From positions 1 through 54,703 of IMG/VR virus record IMGVR_UViG_3300010331_000318: DNA of 54,703 nt. One strand, written 5' to 3'. Source of the stretch: a virus. Of the stretch, positions 23,763 through 34,373 are shown in pieces. The position numbers and the translations under genes were made by a program. The notes under the pieces are model-generated. The model made no database searches and was not told the DNA's origin. It saw only the letters and a list, made by a program, of their open reading frames with translations. Position 1 is the first letter of the stretch, and the number at the start of each line of letters is the position of its first letter.

Positions 23763-25097
23763 ATGTTAAAAGAACGAATTGTATGCAAGACAAACGAGGA
23801 ATTTTGGAAAGTGATAGAACCCTATTGGGATTATGAAAAGAATGAAAAACATTGGAGTGAGTATACTAAGGGAGCACATAAAAAAGTATGGATAAAATGC
23901 TTAGAAACAGATTATCATGAAAGCTATGAAATCAGTTGTAGCCACTTTTCAGAAGGTAAAAGATGTCCATGTTGTGTTGGACAAAAAGTTCATCCAAGAG
24001 ATTCATTTGCACAATATAATATAGACAACATAAATAAAGATTTTTTAGAAAAGTATTGGGATTGGGATAAAAATAATGAGTTAGGAAATAATCCATGGAA
24101 TATCACTGTGATGTCAACAAAAGATGTTTTTATATTTTGCCAAGACAACTCTTATCATGATAGTTATAAAATAGAACCTCGTCATTTTTCAAAAGGTTGT
24201 AGATGCCCCTTCTGTGCAGGTAAACAGGTTCATCCCAAAGATAGTCTTGCTCAATGGAGCATAGACAATTTAGGAGAAGATTTTTTAGATAAATATTGGT
24301 CAGATAAAAATACATTAAATCCTTGGAAAATAAGTTTAGGTTCAGATAAAAAGATATGGATTAAATGCCAAAACAAAGATTATCACGAGGATTATATCGT
24401 TGCTTGGTGGAATTTTAAAAACGGAACAAGATGTCCTTGTTGTAGCCATAATGTATTTAATGAAGGAGATAGCTTAGGTAGTTTACTTAAAGAAATAAAT
24501 TTATCATATATATATTCGGATAAGAATAAAAAATCTGCGCATGATGTTTCTCCAAGCTCAACTGAAATTTGTTGGTTTAAATGTCCAGATGGAAAACATG
24601 ATGATTTTGAAAGAAGCACTAACGGTTCAAAACATCGAGACTTTAGATGCCCCATATGTTCTACGGAGAGTAAAATTGGAGAAGGTAATTGTAGATGGAA
24701 TGGTGGAGTAAGCACTCTTTCTCAATATCTGCGTTCAAATATATTACAATGGAAAAAAGACTCCATTAAAGAGAGTTACTATAAATGTATTTTAAGTGGT
24801 AGTAGATTTAATGTAGTCCATCATTTATATGGATTTGATAAAATAATTCAAGAAACACTTAGTATAACCAATTTACCAATATATACTGAAATGAATATGT
24901 ATACTGAAATAGAAAGTGCTTTATTAGTAGATACTTGTACTAAATTGCATGCTAAATATGGATTGGGCGTTTGTTTGTCCAACGAGGTGCATGATAGATT
25001 TCATTTAGAATATGGATATGGGAAAAATACCCCAGAACAATTTGAAGAATTCAAACAAAATTACAAACAACAACTAAATAATAACTTAGTAAGTTAA
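23763..25097 (+). CDS. Putative HNH homing nuclease with DUF4379-like zinc modules, copy 5
   Basis: I start at ATG 23763, which has AGGAGTG 9 bases upstream; an earlier in-frame ATG (23685) lies inside the leader hairpin and lacks a site. 444 residues. Three or four DUF4379-like units repeat W-x-[IV]...C...DYH..Y......F..G.RCP-C-C (residues ~15-240). The C-terminal ~130 residues differ from copies 1-4. They carry FNVVHHLYGF, LHAKYGLG and LSNEVHDRFHLEYGYGKNT, the conserved pattern of a phage HNH endonuclease. It lies directly upstream of the intron-bearing tape measure gene. It ends with QQLNNNLVS, encoded by the recurrent motif, and its stop overlaps a terminator. Confidence 0.75.
   Translation: MLKERIVCKTNEEFWKVIEPYWDYEKNEKHWSEYTKGAHKKVWIKCLETDYHESYEISCSHFSEGKRCPCCVGQKVHPRDSFAQYNIDNINKDFLEKYWDWDKNNELGNNPWNITVMSTKDVFIFCQDNSYHDSYKIEPRHFSKGCRCPFCAGKQVHPKDSLAQWSIDNLGEDFLDKYWSDKNTLNPWKISLGSDKKIWIKCQNKDYHEDYIVAWWNFKNGTRCPCCSHNVFNEGDSLGSLLKEINLSYIYSDKNKKSAHDVSPSSTEICWFKCPDGKHDDFERSTNGSKHRDFRCPICSTESKIGEGNCRWNGGVSTLSQYLRSNILQWKKDSIKESYYKCILSGSRFNVVHHLYGFDKIIQETLSITNLPIYTEMNMYTEIESALLVDTCTKLHAKYGLGVCLSNEVHDRFHLEYGYGKNTPEQFEEFKQNYKQQLNNNLVS
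25068..25088 (+). repeat. Recurrent motif copy inside the 3' end of nuclease 5
   Basis: ACAACTAAATAATAACTTAG, read in frame as QLNNNLV. It forms direct repeats with the upstream copies at 23549-23577 and 23616-23644. Confidence 0.75.
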
Positions 25098-25125
25098 GAG
25101 TAGGAATCATCTACTCTTTTTATTT
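25097..25125 (+). terminator. Terminator overlapping the end of nuclease 5
   Basis: AGAGTAG (25097-25103) pairs with CTACTCT (25111-25117), then TTTTATTTT. The last base of the stop codon is the first of the stem. Confidence 0.8.
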
Positions 25126-25150
25126 TAAATTGAAAGGAGTAGATAAATAA

Positions 25151-28100
25151 ATGGCAATAGGACAGGGAAAATTGGTCGGAGAGCTCCAATTAGGACTTTC
25201 CACTCTCAAAAAAAATATTAATGACGCTAATAAAATATTACAAACTATTGATATGTCAAAGATTAATGTTGATATTATTACTACTAAACAAGCTACCACT
25301 GCAATAAATACATTGAAATTAATTAAAAAAGAATTAGATAGTATGGGTAATACAAATATAACTACGACTAAAATAGATGACTTTGTAAAGAATTTAACGG
25401 CAGCTCTTATGAAAGTAAGTTCAGAAATCACAAAGACAACTACTAAAACTATAACCGATACTGCAAATGCAATAGACAAAACTGTAAAGATGGTAGAATC
25501 CGTTAATGCAGCAGGTAAAAAATTAACTACTAATAATACCACTAATAATAAAACAGGCAATACTGTAACAACTACAGCTAATACAACTGATTATAAACAA
25601 CAGGCAAAAGATTTAGATGCTTTGGCCAACTCTATAAATAGACAGTCTGAAGCACAAAAGAAAAATGCTGGGCAAAATACAACTTTGTATAATGCTGGAT
25701 ATAAATCTCAATTAGACGGAATTAATCAATCTTATTTAACTTTAAACTCATCAGAGAAAGCTAGAATATCTGACTTAAATGCTCTTGCAAGTAAATCAAC
25801 AGCATTAATATCCTCGTTAGGATTAGAAGGTACTGCTAGAATGCAAGCCACCTCACAAGCCAAGAAATATACAGATGAGGCTAAAAGAGTTCAATTGGCT
25901 ATTGACCAAGAGGTTAAATCTAGGCAGGATGTAACGGCTAAAATTATAGCAGCAAATGAAAAACAAGCATTATCCGCACTAAAACTTTACACTCAAGAAA
26001 AAGCAAGTAGCCAAGAATACGATAAAATGAGTAAAGAATTATCTAAAATATCTGGGGAATCTCAATTAGCGATGGGTTCAGGAAACATAAACAACAGCCT
26101 TATGGATCGTGCAAAAATTTCCGGAGCCTACGCCTTCGCCGCAGCAAATATATATTTATTAACAAGTTCTATAAAAGAACTAATTACGACAAATTCCTCG
26201 TACGAAGTTTCGCTTAATAATTTGTCCAGAACCCTTGAAAATGTGACAAATAATGATTTAAAAGAATATGGAAAACAAGCTGTGGCATATTCTAAAGACT
26301 TTGGTCAACCATTGCAAGAAGTCCAAACTGCTATGACAGAGTTAGCTCGTGCAGGAATAAGTAGCAAGTCAGATTTAACGGGTATGTCAAAGTCAGTTAT
26401 GTTAGGTTTGAATACTACAGAAATAGCCTCAGCAACAGAAATGACCGGCTACTTAGTTTCGGCCGTCAAGCAGCTAGGCATGAGTTTTCAAGACTCAGAA
26501 AAGATTATAGATGGATGGAATAAACTAGGTGATAAATATGCAGTAAAATCAAATGACATGGCAGAGGCAATGCAAAGAGCTGGGTCGAGCTCAAAAAACC
26601 TAGGAATTGACCTTAATAATTTGAACGCAATTACTGTGGTGATCGGTGAGGCGACACAAAAAAGTGGTTCTGAAATTGGAAATGCTATCAAAACTATGGA
26701 AACTAGACTTTTAAGACCTGAAACAATCAGTGTATTGGAAAGTTATGGAATTACAGTTATGAAAGATGCTGAACATTTCAACACATTTAAAGACATAATG
26801 ACAAGTACAAACATAGCATTAGATAAGTTTGGAGAAGGAACAAAATCTTCAAATGATATTCTAGATGCAATGGGTGGAGTAACCTTAAAGCTCCCTATAT
26901 TTGTAAAAAGTATAGACCGATAGTTTAACCTATCAAAACTCCTTTAACTGCTGGAAGTCCCTAAAGTCTGATTAACCACAACGTAAGAATGAAATATGTC
27001 TAAGCGTGATGGTGATGAAAGTAGAAAAAATAATCAGAATGGCATATGGTTAAATCCTAAGTGCTACTAAACAATGGGTAATCAGCAAGTAAGACTCGAA
27101 CAGAGTAAACTTCAACGACTAGAGAGAAATCTCGTACCTACAAGCGTAGGGAAATGGGGAGAATCCTATCTAATAAATAGGATTGTGATATAGTCTGTTC
27201 TCATATAAAAGTATGAGAAGTTCATTGTAATTTATTACATGAGAACTGTATGAAAACTAGCGATTTCATATGAACATCAAGCATGGAGAAAGAACGACAT
27301 CTCGATTTTGGCCAAGGGCTGGGGAGAAATAGATGCAATAGCAAAAGAAAGTGCAGACTCAGTAGGTTACTCTGCAAAGGAAAACGTGAAGGCTATGCAA
27401 ACATTTTCTAAACAAGTTGAGGTTTTTAAATCTTCAATCAAAGAACTTTATATTAGCGTCGGTGAGGCAGGACTTATGACAACTTTGAAAGGCGTAGCAA
27501 ATGGAGCAACATCAATTGCACAAGCTCTTTCTAAAGCAGATCCAGGAATGAAAAAATGGTTATTTACACTACTTGAAGTTGGAGTTGTAATGAAGTCATT
27601 TTCTTCAGCATCTAAAATATTTACAGGATTAAATTTCACACAATTCCTAGATAAAACAGGAATTAATGGATTATCTGCTCTTACTGGAGGATACCAAAAA
27701 TCTACAACCGCAGCAAAGGCTTATCAAGTAGCATCTGCAAGTTTATCGGCTCAAGTTGCAGCAGGAAATATAACCGCAACAGAATCTGCTGGTATATTAC
27801 AAGTAGTTGGGACTAAACTTGGACTTGCTTCTACTAGTACTAACGTTTTAAGTGCTGCACAAACTGGACTTCAGAGTAGCCTTGCAAGAGGAATTGCATT
27901 AGAAAGCAGTTTGAATGCACAAGTTACTGCTGGTACTTTATCTGCACAAGGTAGAAAGGCTGAATTATTACAACGTATGTTTTCAGAAAAAGAATTGCAA
28001 GGACAATTAGCATCAGGGATAATAACACAAGAAGAATATAACCTAGCATTAAGAAGACGTTCAATATATGAAGCTGGAGTACAAGGACAAGTTGCTGCTG

Positions 28101-31100
28101 GAACAATAACACAAGCACAAGCAGATGGTTTATTAAAACAGAAAATTATCACACAAGAACAATACAATATAGTAATAGCTCAAACAAGCGCAAGTTTAAA
28201 TGTTTCTACTGCAAGTACAGCAGGACAAACCGCTAGTAATGAAGCTCTTAACGCTTCTCAGAAAGCTGTAACCGCTGGTGCATGGGTTATGAAAGCTGCA
28301 ATGTTAGCAGGAGTTCTTATTCTAACGGTTGGAATTACCGCAATAATAAAAATGGTTCAAGCACAAAAGAATGCAGTTCAAGATATGCAATCTGCCTTAG
28401 ATACTATAAATAATAAAACTAGTTCAATAGATGGTTTAATAACAGAGCATGAAGAATTAGCTAAGAAAACTAGTCTTACTGCTGAAGAAACCAAACGTTA
28501 TGGAGAAGTTGTAAAACAATTAAACAAACTATTACCTGATTCTTCTTCTATTATAAGAGATCAAACTTTATCTATAGAGGAACAAACCTCAGCAATGAAG
28601 AAAAATAATGCTGAATTAGATAAAGCAGCTACAAAGAAATCAATTGACGATGCAGCAGGCAATTATGATAAATCGAAAGGAAATATTACAAAGCAAGAAG
28701 ACATTTATGATAGTGCTTCAGAAGTTTCAAAAGGTAAGGGAGTAGATTATGAAAAGGCATATGCTTCTAAAAAAGCAGAATTTCTTGCAGGTATGGGTGT
28801 TCAAGCTGAGCTTACAAAAGAAGATTTAGCATCAATAGATAGTTTTGTAATTTCAGAGGCTAATAAAACAAGAGATACAGCTTATAATAGTATGACAAAA
28901 TCGAAAGAAATTGTTGCTGTTTACTCTGCATGGTTTAAAAAATTAGCAGAAGATGGAGTAGTTGCAGCAGGAATTACTGGAACTGTAGCAACAAATATAA
29001 TAAATTCTTTTGATAAAATGGGAGAGTCCGGAGGAATTAATAAAGATAAAATTATTAGTTATTCAGATTCGCTAGTGGAGTTAGGCAAGGAAGATATATT
29101 TAAACAATTTTCAAAATCAGTGGACGAGTTTAATAAAAAAACCAGTCATACTCCAGGAGAAATTGATAAGCAAAAAGTAGCTCTGTCTTCTTTGTTAGCG
29201 AGTCAAAAGAACTCAATGCCAACAACAGAATATGAATTGTTTAGTAAAATTCTAGCAGAAACATTAAGCACTATGGGAATAGCAACTGAAAAAGCTACAA
29301 TAAAAGCTAAAACCCTAGCAGACGTAATGACCACAGTAACTAAAGCAATGGAAACAACTACTCCTATCGTATCCTCAATCAACACAATCCTAGAAAAACA
29401 TGCAGAAACTAACGAATGGGATACAGCATCAATCCTAAAACTTGCATCAACTTATCCTTCCCTTCTCGCAGTTATGAACGATGATAAACTCCTTGCACAA
29501 GAATTAACAAAAATAAAAGGAGATAATATTGTAACTGTTCAGAAAGCAGCAAAGGATGAATTACAAGTAACCGCAGATAAAATTAAGAAAATAGCTGGAG
29601 CTTACCTTACAGATATTGCTAATTTTAAAACTGCAATAGATGCTAAAAATGCATACTTAATGGCATATGCTGCTAACTTAGATATAATCCAAAAGAAATT
29701 TGAAACTCTTGGTAAAGCTAGTGGAGCCACAGACGAAGAATCATATTACTTAGGTAAGAAAGCTAGTTTAGCATCTCAAGCTAGTAGTGGTGGAGCAGGA
29801 GAAACTGTAAAATCAATTGATGATTACTTTAAATTAAAGAATATAATTACTTCTGTAGATACTTCTCTTCAAGATGTTGGTAAATCTAAAGAAAAAGTAA
29901 CAAAAGGTACTAAAGCTCTCACAGATGCAAATAAACAAGCCACTAATGCAATAAACGATCAAAAACAGGCCATCAAGGAATTAGATAATCAACTTAAACT
30001 TCTTGCAATATCTCAATCTAAGCTTGCACCAAACTCTGATGCATATATCGCCGGATTAGATAAAGAAGCAATTCTTATCAAAAAGAAAATTACCCTAACT
30101 CAACAATCCATAAAAACTAATGAAGCAAATGTTAAATCAATGTTATCTGTAGAATCTGCTACAAATAAATCTTCTAAATCTACTATGACATCGAATACAT
30201 CTTCAGGAAATTATGCTGGTGGATATGCAAATGGTAAATATAAAGATTGGATAAATCAATCTGGTTCTAAATATGGAATAGATCCTAATCTAATAGCTGG
30301 AATTATTCAGACAGAATCAAGTTTTAATCCCTTAGCTAGAAATTCTAAATCTGGTGCAACTGGACTTGGACAATTCCTTTATAGTACAGCAAAAGAAGAA
30401 GGTTTATCTGATAGAACTGATGCTAAATCATCTATAGACGCAATTGCTAAATATCTTGTTAAACGTATCTCATGGGCTGGTGGAGATGTAGAAAAAGCTA
30501 TTATGGGATATGGCGAAGGAACTCGATCTTATTTAAATAAAGTAAAGAACAATACTCCAGGAGGAAAATCAAGCTTTACATCATCAACAGGAGAATCCAC
30601 AACAGATAATGGTTCCGATAAACTCAAAGCTCAAATTGAACAAGATAAAGCTGATATAGCTGATTGGGAAGAAAAGTTAGCAGGATTTGCATATCAAAAA
30701 TTCAACATTAGAGTAGCACAATATGATGATAAAATTGCAGAATATGAAAGTAAAAACGATATTTTGTCAAGTCAAGCAGAAATAACAGATGATGATTTAA
30801 AACGAAAAGGATACGAAAAAGAAATTGTATCTAATCTCAATAAAGAATTAGACATTAAAAAACAAGAAATCAAACTTGTAGAAGATGGATTAAAAAGTGG
30901 TAAATATACAAAAGCACAATTACAAGAAATGATTATCTTGAAATCTAAATTATTAAAAATGGAATTAGACACAACTCTTGCACTTAAAACTCAAGCAAAA
31001 GAGAGAGTAACTTCGCTTTTAGAATCTAGAAGAGTTAGCGATGAAATAGCCTTAAAACAGCAACAAGACAATGAGAAAAACAAATTAGCATCTTCAATTT

Positions 31101-32395
31101 ATGGTGGAGTACCAAGTAAAACTATCACTGTAAATACAGAAATTGACAAAGAAATGTTACAAAAGAAATACTCGGATTTAGACATAACTGTTAAAGCAGG
31201 TGCTGGTGAAACTGGTGCTAATAGAAATGATACATTAGCATTAAACGAAAAGAAACTTGCAATGAAATCAGCAGAAGATTCAATTAAAATTTATGATAAA
31301 GAAAATCAAAAACAACAAGATGCAATTCAGACACAAATTGACAATCTAAATACTGTAAATGATATTAATAAAGAAATTGAAGATAGATTAAAAAATCAGA
31401 ATGACTTAATAGAAAAACAAACTGCATTACAAAATACACTAAAAGAAAAAAATGTTATGCAAATAAAACAAGGTGCAGATGGGAAATTTACAAAAGAATA
31501 TATTGCAGATCCTAAAGCAATTGAATCCGCACAAAAAGCCTTAAATGACCAAGTTAAATCTAATGCAGATTTTGAGAAATCTATAGCACTAAAACATCAA
31601 ACTGATTCTCTTAATGCGTTAAAAAAATCACTAGCAGATGAAAAAACTGCAAAAGATTTAGCATATTCTGAAAAACTTGTAACACTTGAAAAAGATCAAC
31701 TTATAGAAACTAATCTTCTAACTCTCCATTATGCAGATATGAATCTCCTTGCGGATACTTCATTAAAATTATTAAAGAAAACGTATGGAGATAATTGGGT
31801 TGAAATAATAAAACAACTTACAACAGATGTAGATTCTGCTAAATCATTACAAGATTCTCTCCTATTATCACAAGCAAATGGTACTTTATCTTCCACTGTA
31901 AAAGGAACTACAGGAGTTGGTAACTCAGCTTCTATTACAGTAAACACAGAGGTTGATAAAGCAATGCTACAAGCAAAGTATGGTAGTGGAGTTAATATTA
32001 CAGTGTCTAAAGGTGGAGGGGCTACAGGCTCTGATAGGGCTGCTACATTATTACTTAATGAAAAGATATTATCAGGCAAAGGGGTTGTTCCTAAATTTGC
32101 AAGTGGTGGAGAAGTAGGTTCATTTAGTGGTAATAGATTAGCTATGGTAGATACAAAAGAAAGAGTATTATCATCAACTCAAACTCAAGATTTCGGACAA
32201 CTTGTATCTTATCTTCCCTCTGCTTTAATTTCTATGGAAAATATTATGGACAAAATAAATATGAGCAATACATCTGGTCATAATAATCAATCTGTGGTTG
32301 CACCAATTATTCATAATTATCATATTGATAAAGTGGTGGCAAATAATGTAGATGAATTTATAAGTAGTTTTAAAACAAAAGTTGCTTTAGTCTAA
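25151..32395 (+). CDS. Tail tape measure protein, split by a group I intron, with lytic transglycosylase domain
   Basis: Exon 1 is 25151-26900 and exon 2 is 27282-32395; joined they give 6,864 bases, 2,287 residues plus stop, in frame. The N-terminal third has the conserved tape measure core; across the junction the spliced reading aligns with the usual layout of that family without a gap (LPIS from exon 1 into WRKND and LAKGW of exon 2). A hydrophobic segment lies at ~917-945 (MLAGVLILTVGITAIIKMV). An SLT-type transglycosylase domain is at ~1575-1665 (LIAGIIQTESSFNP, GATGLGQF, IMGYGEG). Two related blocks of ~45 residues, TVNTEIDK and TVNTEVDK, begin near 1866 and 2137. The protein sets tail length, forms a conduit at infection and probably opens peptidoglycan. 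At about 0.15 nm per residue the tail would be ~340 nm. Splicing is inferred, not shown. Confidence 0.87.
26901..27281 (+). ncRNA. Group I self-splicing intron (381 nt, no ORF) in the tape measure gene
   Basis: Conserved core elements in order: a P-like sequence ATGGGTAATCAGCA (~27074-27087), R-like TTCAACGACTAGAG (~27112-27125) and S-like GATATAGTCTG (~27189-27199); the GACTA/TAGTC pairing is P7. The P1 helix pairs exon end CTATAT (26895-26900) with internal guide GTATAG (26910-26915), giving a U-G pair at the 5' splice site, as group I introns require. The intron would end with G27281. P9-like hairpins such as TTCTCAT/ATGAGAA and TATGAAA/TTTCATA lie near the 3' end. It looks like the IA-type introns of Firmicute phages. 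No endonuclease is encoded inside it. Confidence 0.88.
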
Positions 32396-32406
32396 TTCAA
32401 TAACTA

Positions 32407-32437
32407 AAGAAGAGATAATTAATATCTCTTCTTTTTA
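32407..32437 (+). terminator. Terminator after the tape measure gene
   Basis: Ten perfect pairs, AAGAAGAGAT (32407-32416) with ATCTCTTCTT (32424-32433), then TTT. Confidence 0.82.
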
Positions 32438-32463
32438 CTATGAAAGAAAGTGAGGTAAAGCCT

Positions 32464-33498
32464 TTGATATATTTAAGCACCAATATGATTCCTAAAAATA
32501 GTACAATAAATCCTACAATATCTAATATATTTTCTGCTGTTATGAATGGTTCTATTATAACAGCTTATCGCATTTATATTTATAATAATGATTCTGGAAC
32601 ATTATTATATGATAGTACAAAAATTACATTAGGAGCTCCTTTATATGATAAAAGTATTTTAAATATAACTCTTCCTGCAAATACAATTACTGCTAATCAA
32701 AATTGCAAATGGGTTTTAACAGTCTTTGACAATGCAAATAATAGTACTACAACAGGAGAAGTATTTTTTAAATCTTATGGAATATCAACAGTTTCAATGG
32801 CAATTCCGGTAACAATTAATTCTCAAACCTATACTCCAATTGCCACATATTCTCATCCGCAAAGTATTGCGATTAAGAAATTTAAATTTGTACTATATGA
32901 TTCAAGTAATATTTCTGTATTAAAGGATAGTGGTTATATATTTTCAGCTAATCTGACTTATGTATTTAATGGATTTTTAAACGGTTCTACTTATTCTATT
33001 GAATGTATAGTTGTAGACCAAAATGATATAATTTCAACTACTGGTAAGAAAACATTTACTGTAAGTTATTCGTTGCCAAATCTTAATATAATTCCTAATG
33101 CAAGTGTATTCAAAGATTTAAGTGCAATACAATTAGTTTGGGGACAAGCAATTCAAATAGTAGGAACTCCAAATGGAACTTATTCATATGCAAATAATAT
33201 CATAAGGAACAATAATAAGGCATTGCAGTTAGATAGCACAAGTAATATAAGTTATTCAATAAATATTCCTCTAAAATTTAATGCAAAGTTTAAAATTCTA
33301 TTTTCAGTAGGATTTATAGGGGTGTTTTGTTCATTGGGAAATAATGATTATCAAATTGGATATGATGGTACACATTTTTATTTTAATAACAAAGGAATAA
33401 TTATATATGGATTAGCAACTACATTACCAACTATACCAATTTATGTAGATATAAGACCAACAGATATATTAGTAAACGGTATTCGGATTGGAATGTAA
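32464..33498 (+). CDS. Baseplate/distal tail protein, N-terminal part (Ig/FN3-like and LamG-like)
   Basis: I start at TTG 32464, which has GTGAGG 8-10 bases upstream; the in-frame ATG at 32440 has no binding site and sits in the terminator tail. 344 residues. Two ~90-residue beta-sandwich repeats (residues ~1-190; note SNIFSAVMNGS and later FLNGSTYSIECIV) resemble Ig/FN3 modules. They are followed by the start of a lectin-like (LamG/ConA) sandwich (YQIGYDGTHFYFNNKGI, IPIYVDIRPTDILVNG). The fold stops abruptly at TAA 33496 and appears to continue in the next gene, in the same frame. Confidence 0.65.
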   Translation: MIYLSTNMIPKNSTINPTISNIFSAVMNGSIITAYRIYIYNNDSGTLLYDSTKITLGAPLYDKSILNITLPANTITANQNCKWVLTVFDNANNSTTTGEVFFKSYGISTVSMAIPVTINSQTYTPIATYSHPQSIAIKKFKFVLYDSSNISVLKDSGYIFSANLTYVFNGFLNGSTYSIECIVVDQNDIISTTGKKTFTVSYSLPNLNIIPNASVFKDLSAIQLVWGQAIQIVGTPNGTYSYANNIIRNNNKALQLDSTSNISYSINIPLKFNAKFKILFSVGFIGVFCSLGNNDYQIGYDGTHFYFNNKGIIIYGLATTLPTIPIYVDIRPTDILVNGIRIGM

Positions 33499-33519
33499 GA
33501 GAAGGGAGGTAATATTAAA

Positions 33520-34371
33520 ATGCTATTAAGTGGAGTATTCCTAGGAAAAAGTTTTCTTAATTATACACAGCCATTACCGGTTGCTTCTGTTTATAACAAA
33601 ATAACATTTTATGGAAACAATATTATAGATGATATACATGTTCAAAATAGGCTTTATTCGGATACCGAAGTCCAATCTTTAGTAATTAATGATGTTCCCT
33701 CTTGGGATGGTTATACAATAATGTTATCACAGTTTAATCAGTCAAATTTACAGGCAGGAAATGTTGTAAGTTTAGATTCTGCAATTACTAATTGGGGTAT
33801 TTATAGAAAAGCCATAGATGAAGAAATATCTAAAAACTTAGCTATTATAGATGTAGGAACGACACAGTATATGGATTATACTGCACAAGCCAACAAAACA
33901 TATATCTATGATATTTTTCCACAAACTAATACTCAAATAGGAGAACCTTTGGAAACAGCAAATATATTAGCTGATTTTTATGGTGTTTATTTAATTGATG
34001 GGGATACTAACGAAGTTTATATGTTTGATTTAAATTTAACAACTTCTGATGTAACAAATGAAATAGACAGAACTAGTTATCCAAATTATACAAAATATAA
34101 TGGTGTTACTTGGGGAAATAGAGACTTCTTAAAAACTAGTGTTACTGCTTATGCTGGATTATCAGAAATAGATGATGTATTTAAAAGCGACATTAACTAT
34201 ATTGATGATTTAAGGACGTTTATAAACAATGGTAAAGAAAAGCTATTCAAATTTAGAAGTGGACAAATGTTAAAAGTTACGACTACAAATTTTAAATATA
34301 AATACACAGACGAGTTAAATATTCAACCATATCAAATAACTTTTGACATTGAAGAATGTGGGGCGATATAG
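33520..34371 (+). CDS. Baseplate/distal tail protein, C-terminal part
   Basis: 283 residues, strong GGGAGG site. Its first ~60 residues look like the closing strands of a LamG-type domain (KITFYGNNIIDDIHVQNRLYSD), which the previous gene starts. The rest is a beta-rich domain (residues ~60-283) typical of tail-tip proteins, ending in PYQITFDIEECGAI. It is in the same frame as the preceding gene with only one stop codon between them, so the two may be a split or regulated single gene. Position after the tape measure suggests a distal tail role. Confidence 0.65.
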   Translation: MLLSGVFLGKSFLNYTQPLPVASVYNKITFYGNNIIDDIHVQNRLYSDTEVQSLVINDVPSWDGYTIMLSQFNQSNLQAGNVVSLDSAITNWGIYRKAIDEEISKNLAIIDVGTTQYMDYTAQANKTYIYDIFPQTNTQIGEPLETANILADFYGVYLIDGDTNEVYMFDLNLTTSDVTNEIDRTSYPNYTKYNGVTWGNRDFLKTSVTAYAGLSEIDDVFKSDINYIDDLRTFINNGKEKLFKFRSGQMLKVTTTNFKYKYTDELNIQPYQITFDIEECGAI

Positions 34372-34373
34372 AT

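Noticed and set aside
25120-25560. Minus-strand frame at the start of the tape measure gene
   Set aside because: Hydrophobic but no ribosome binding site, and it opposes a very long real gene.
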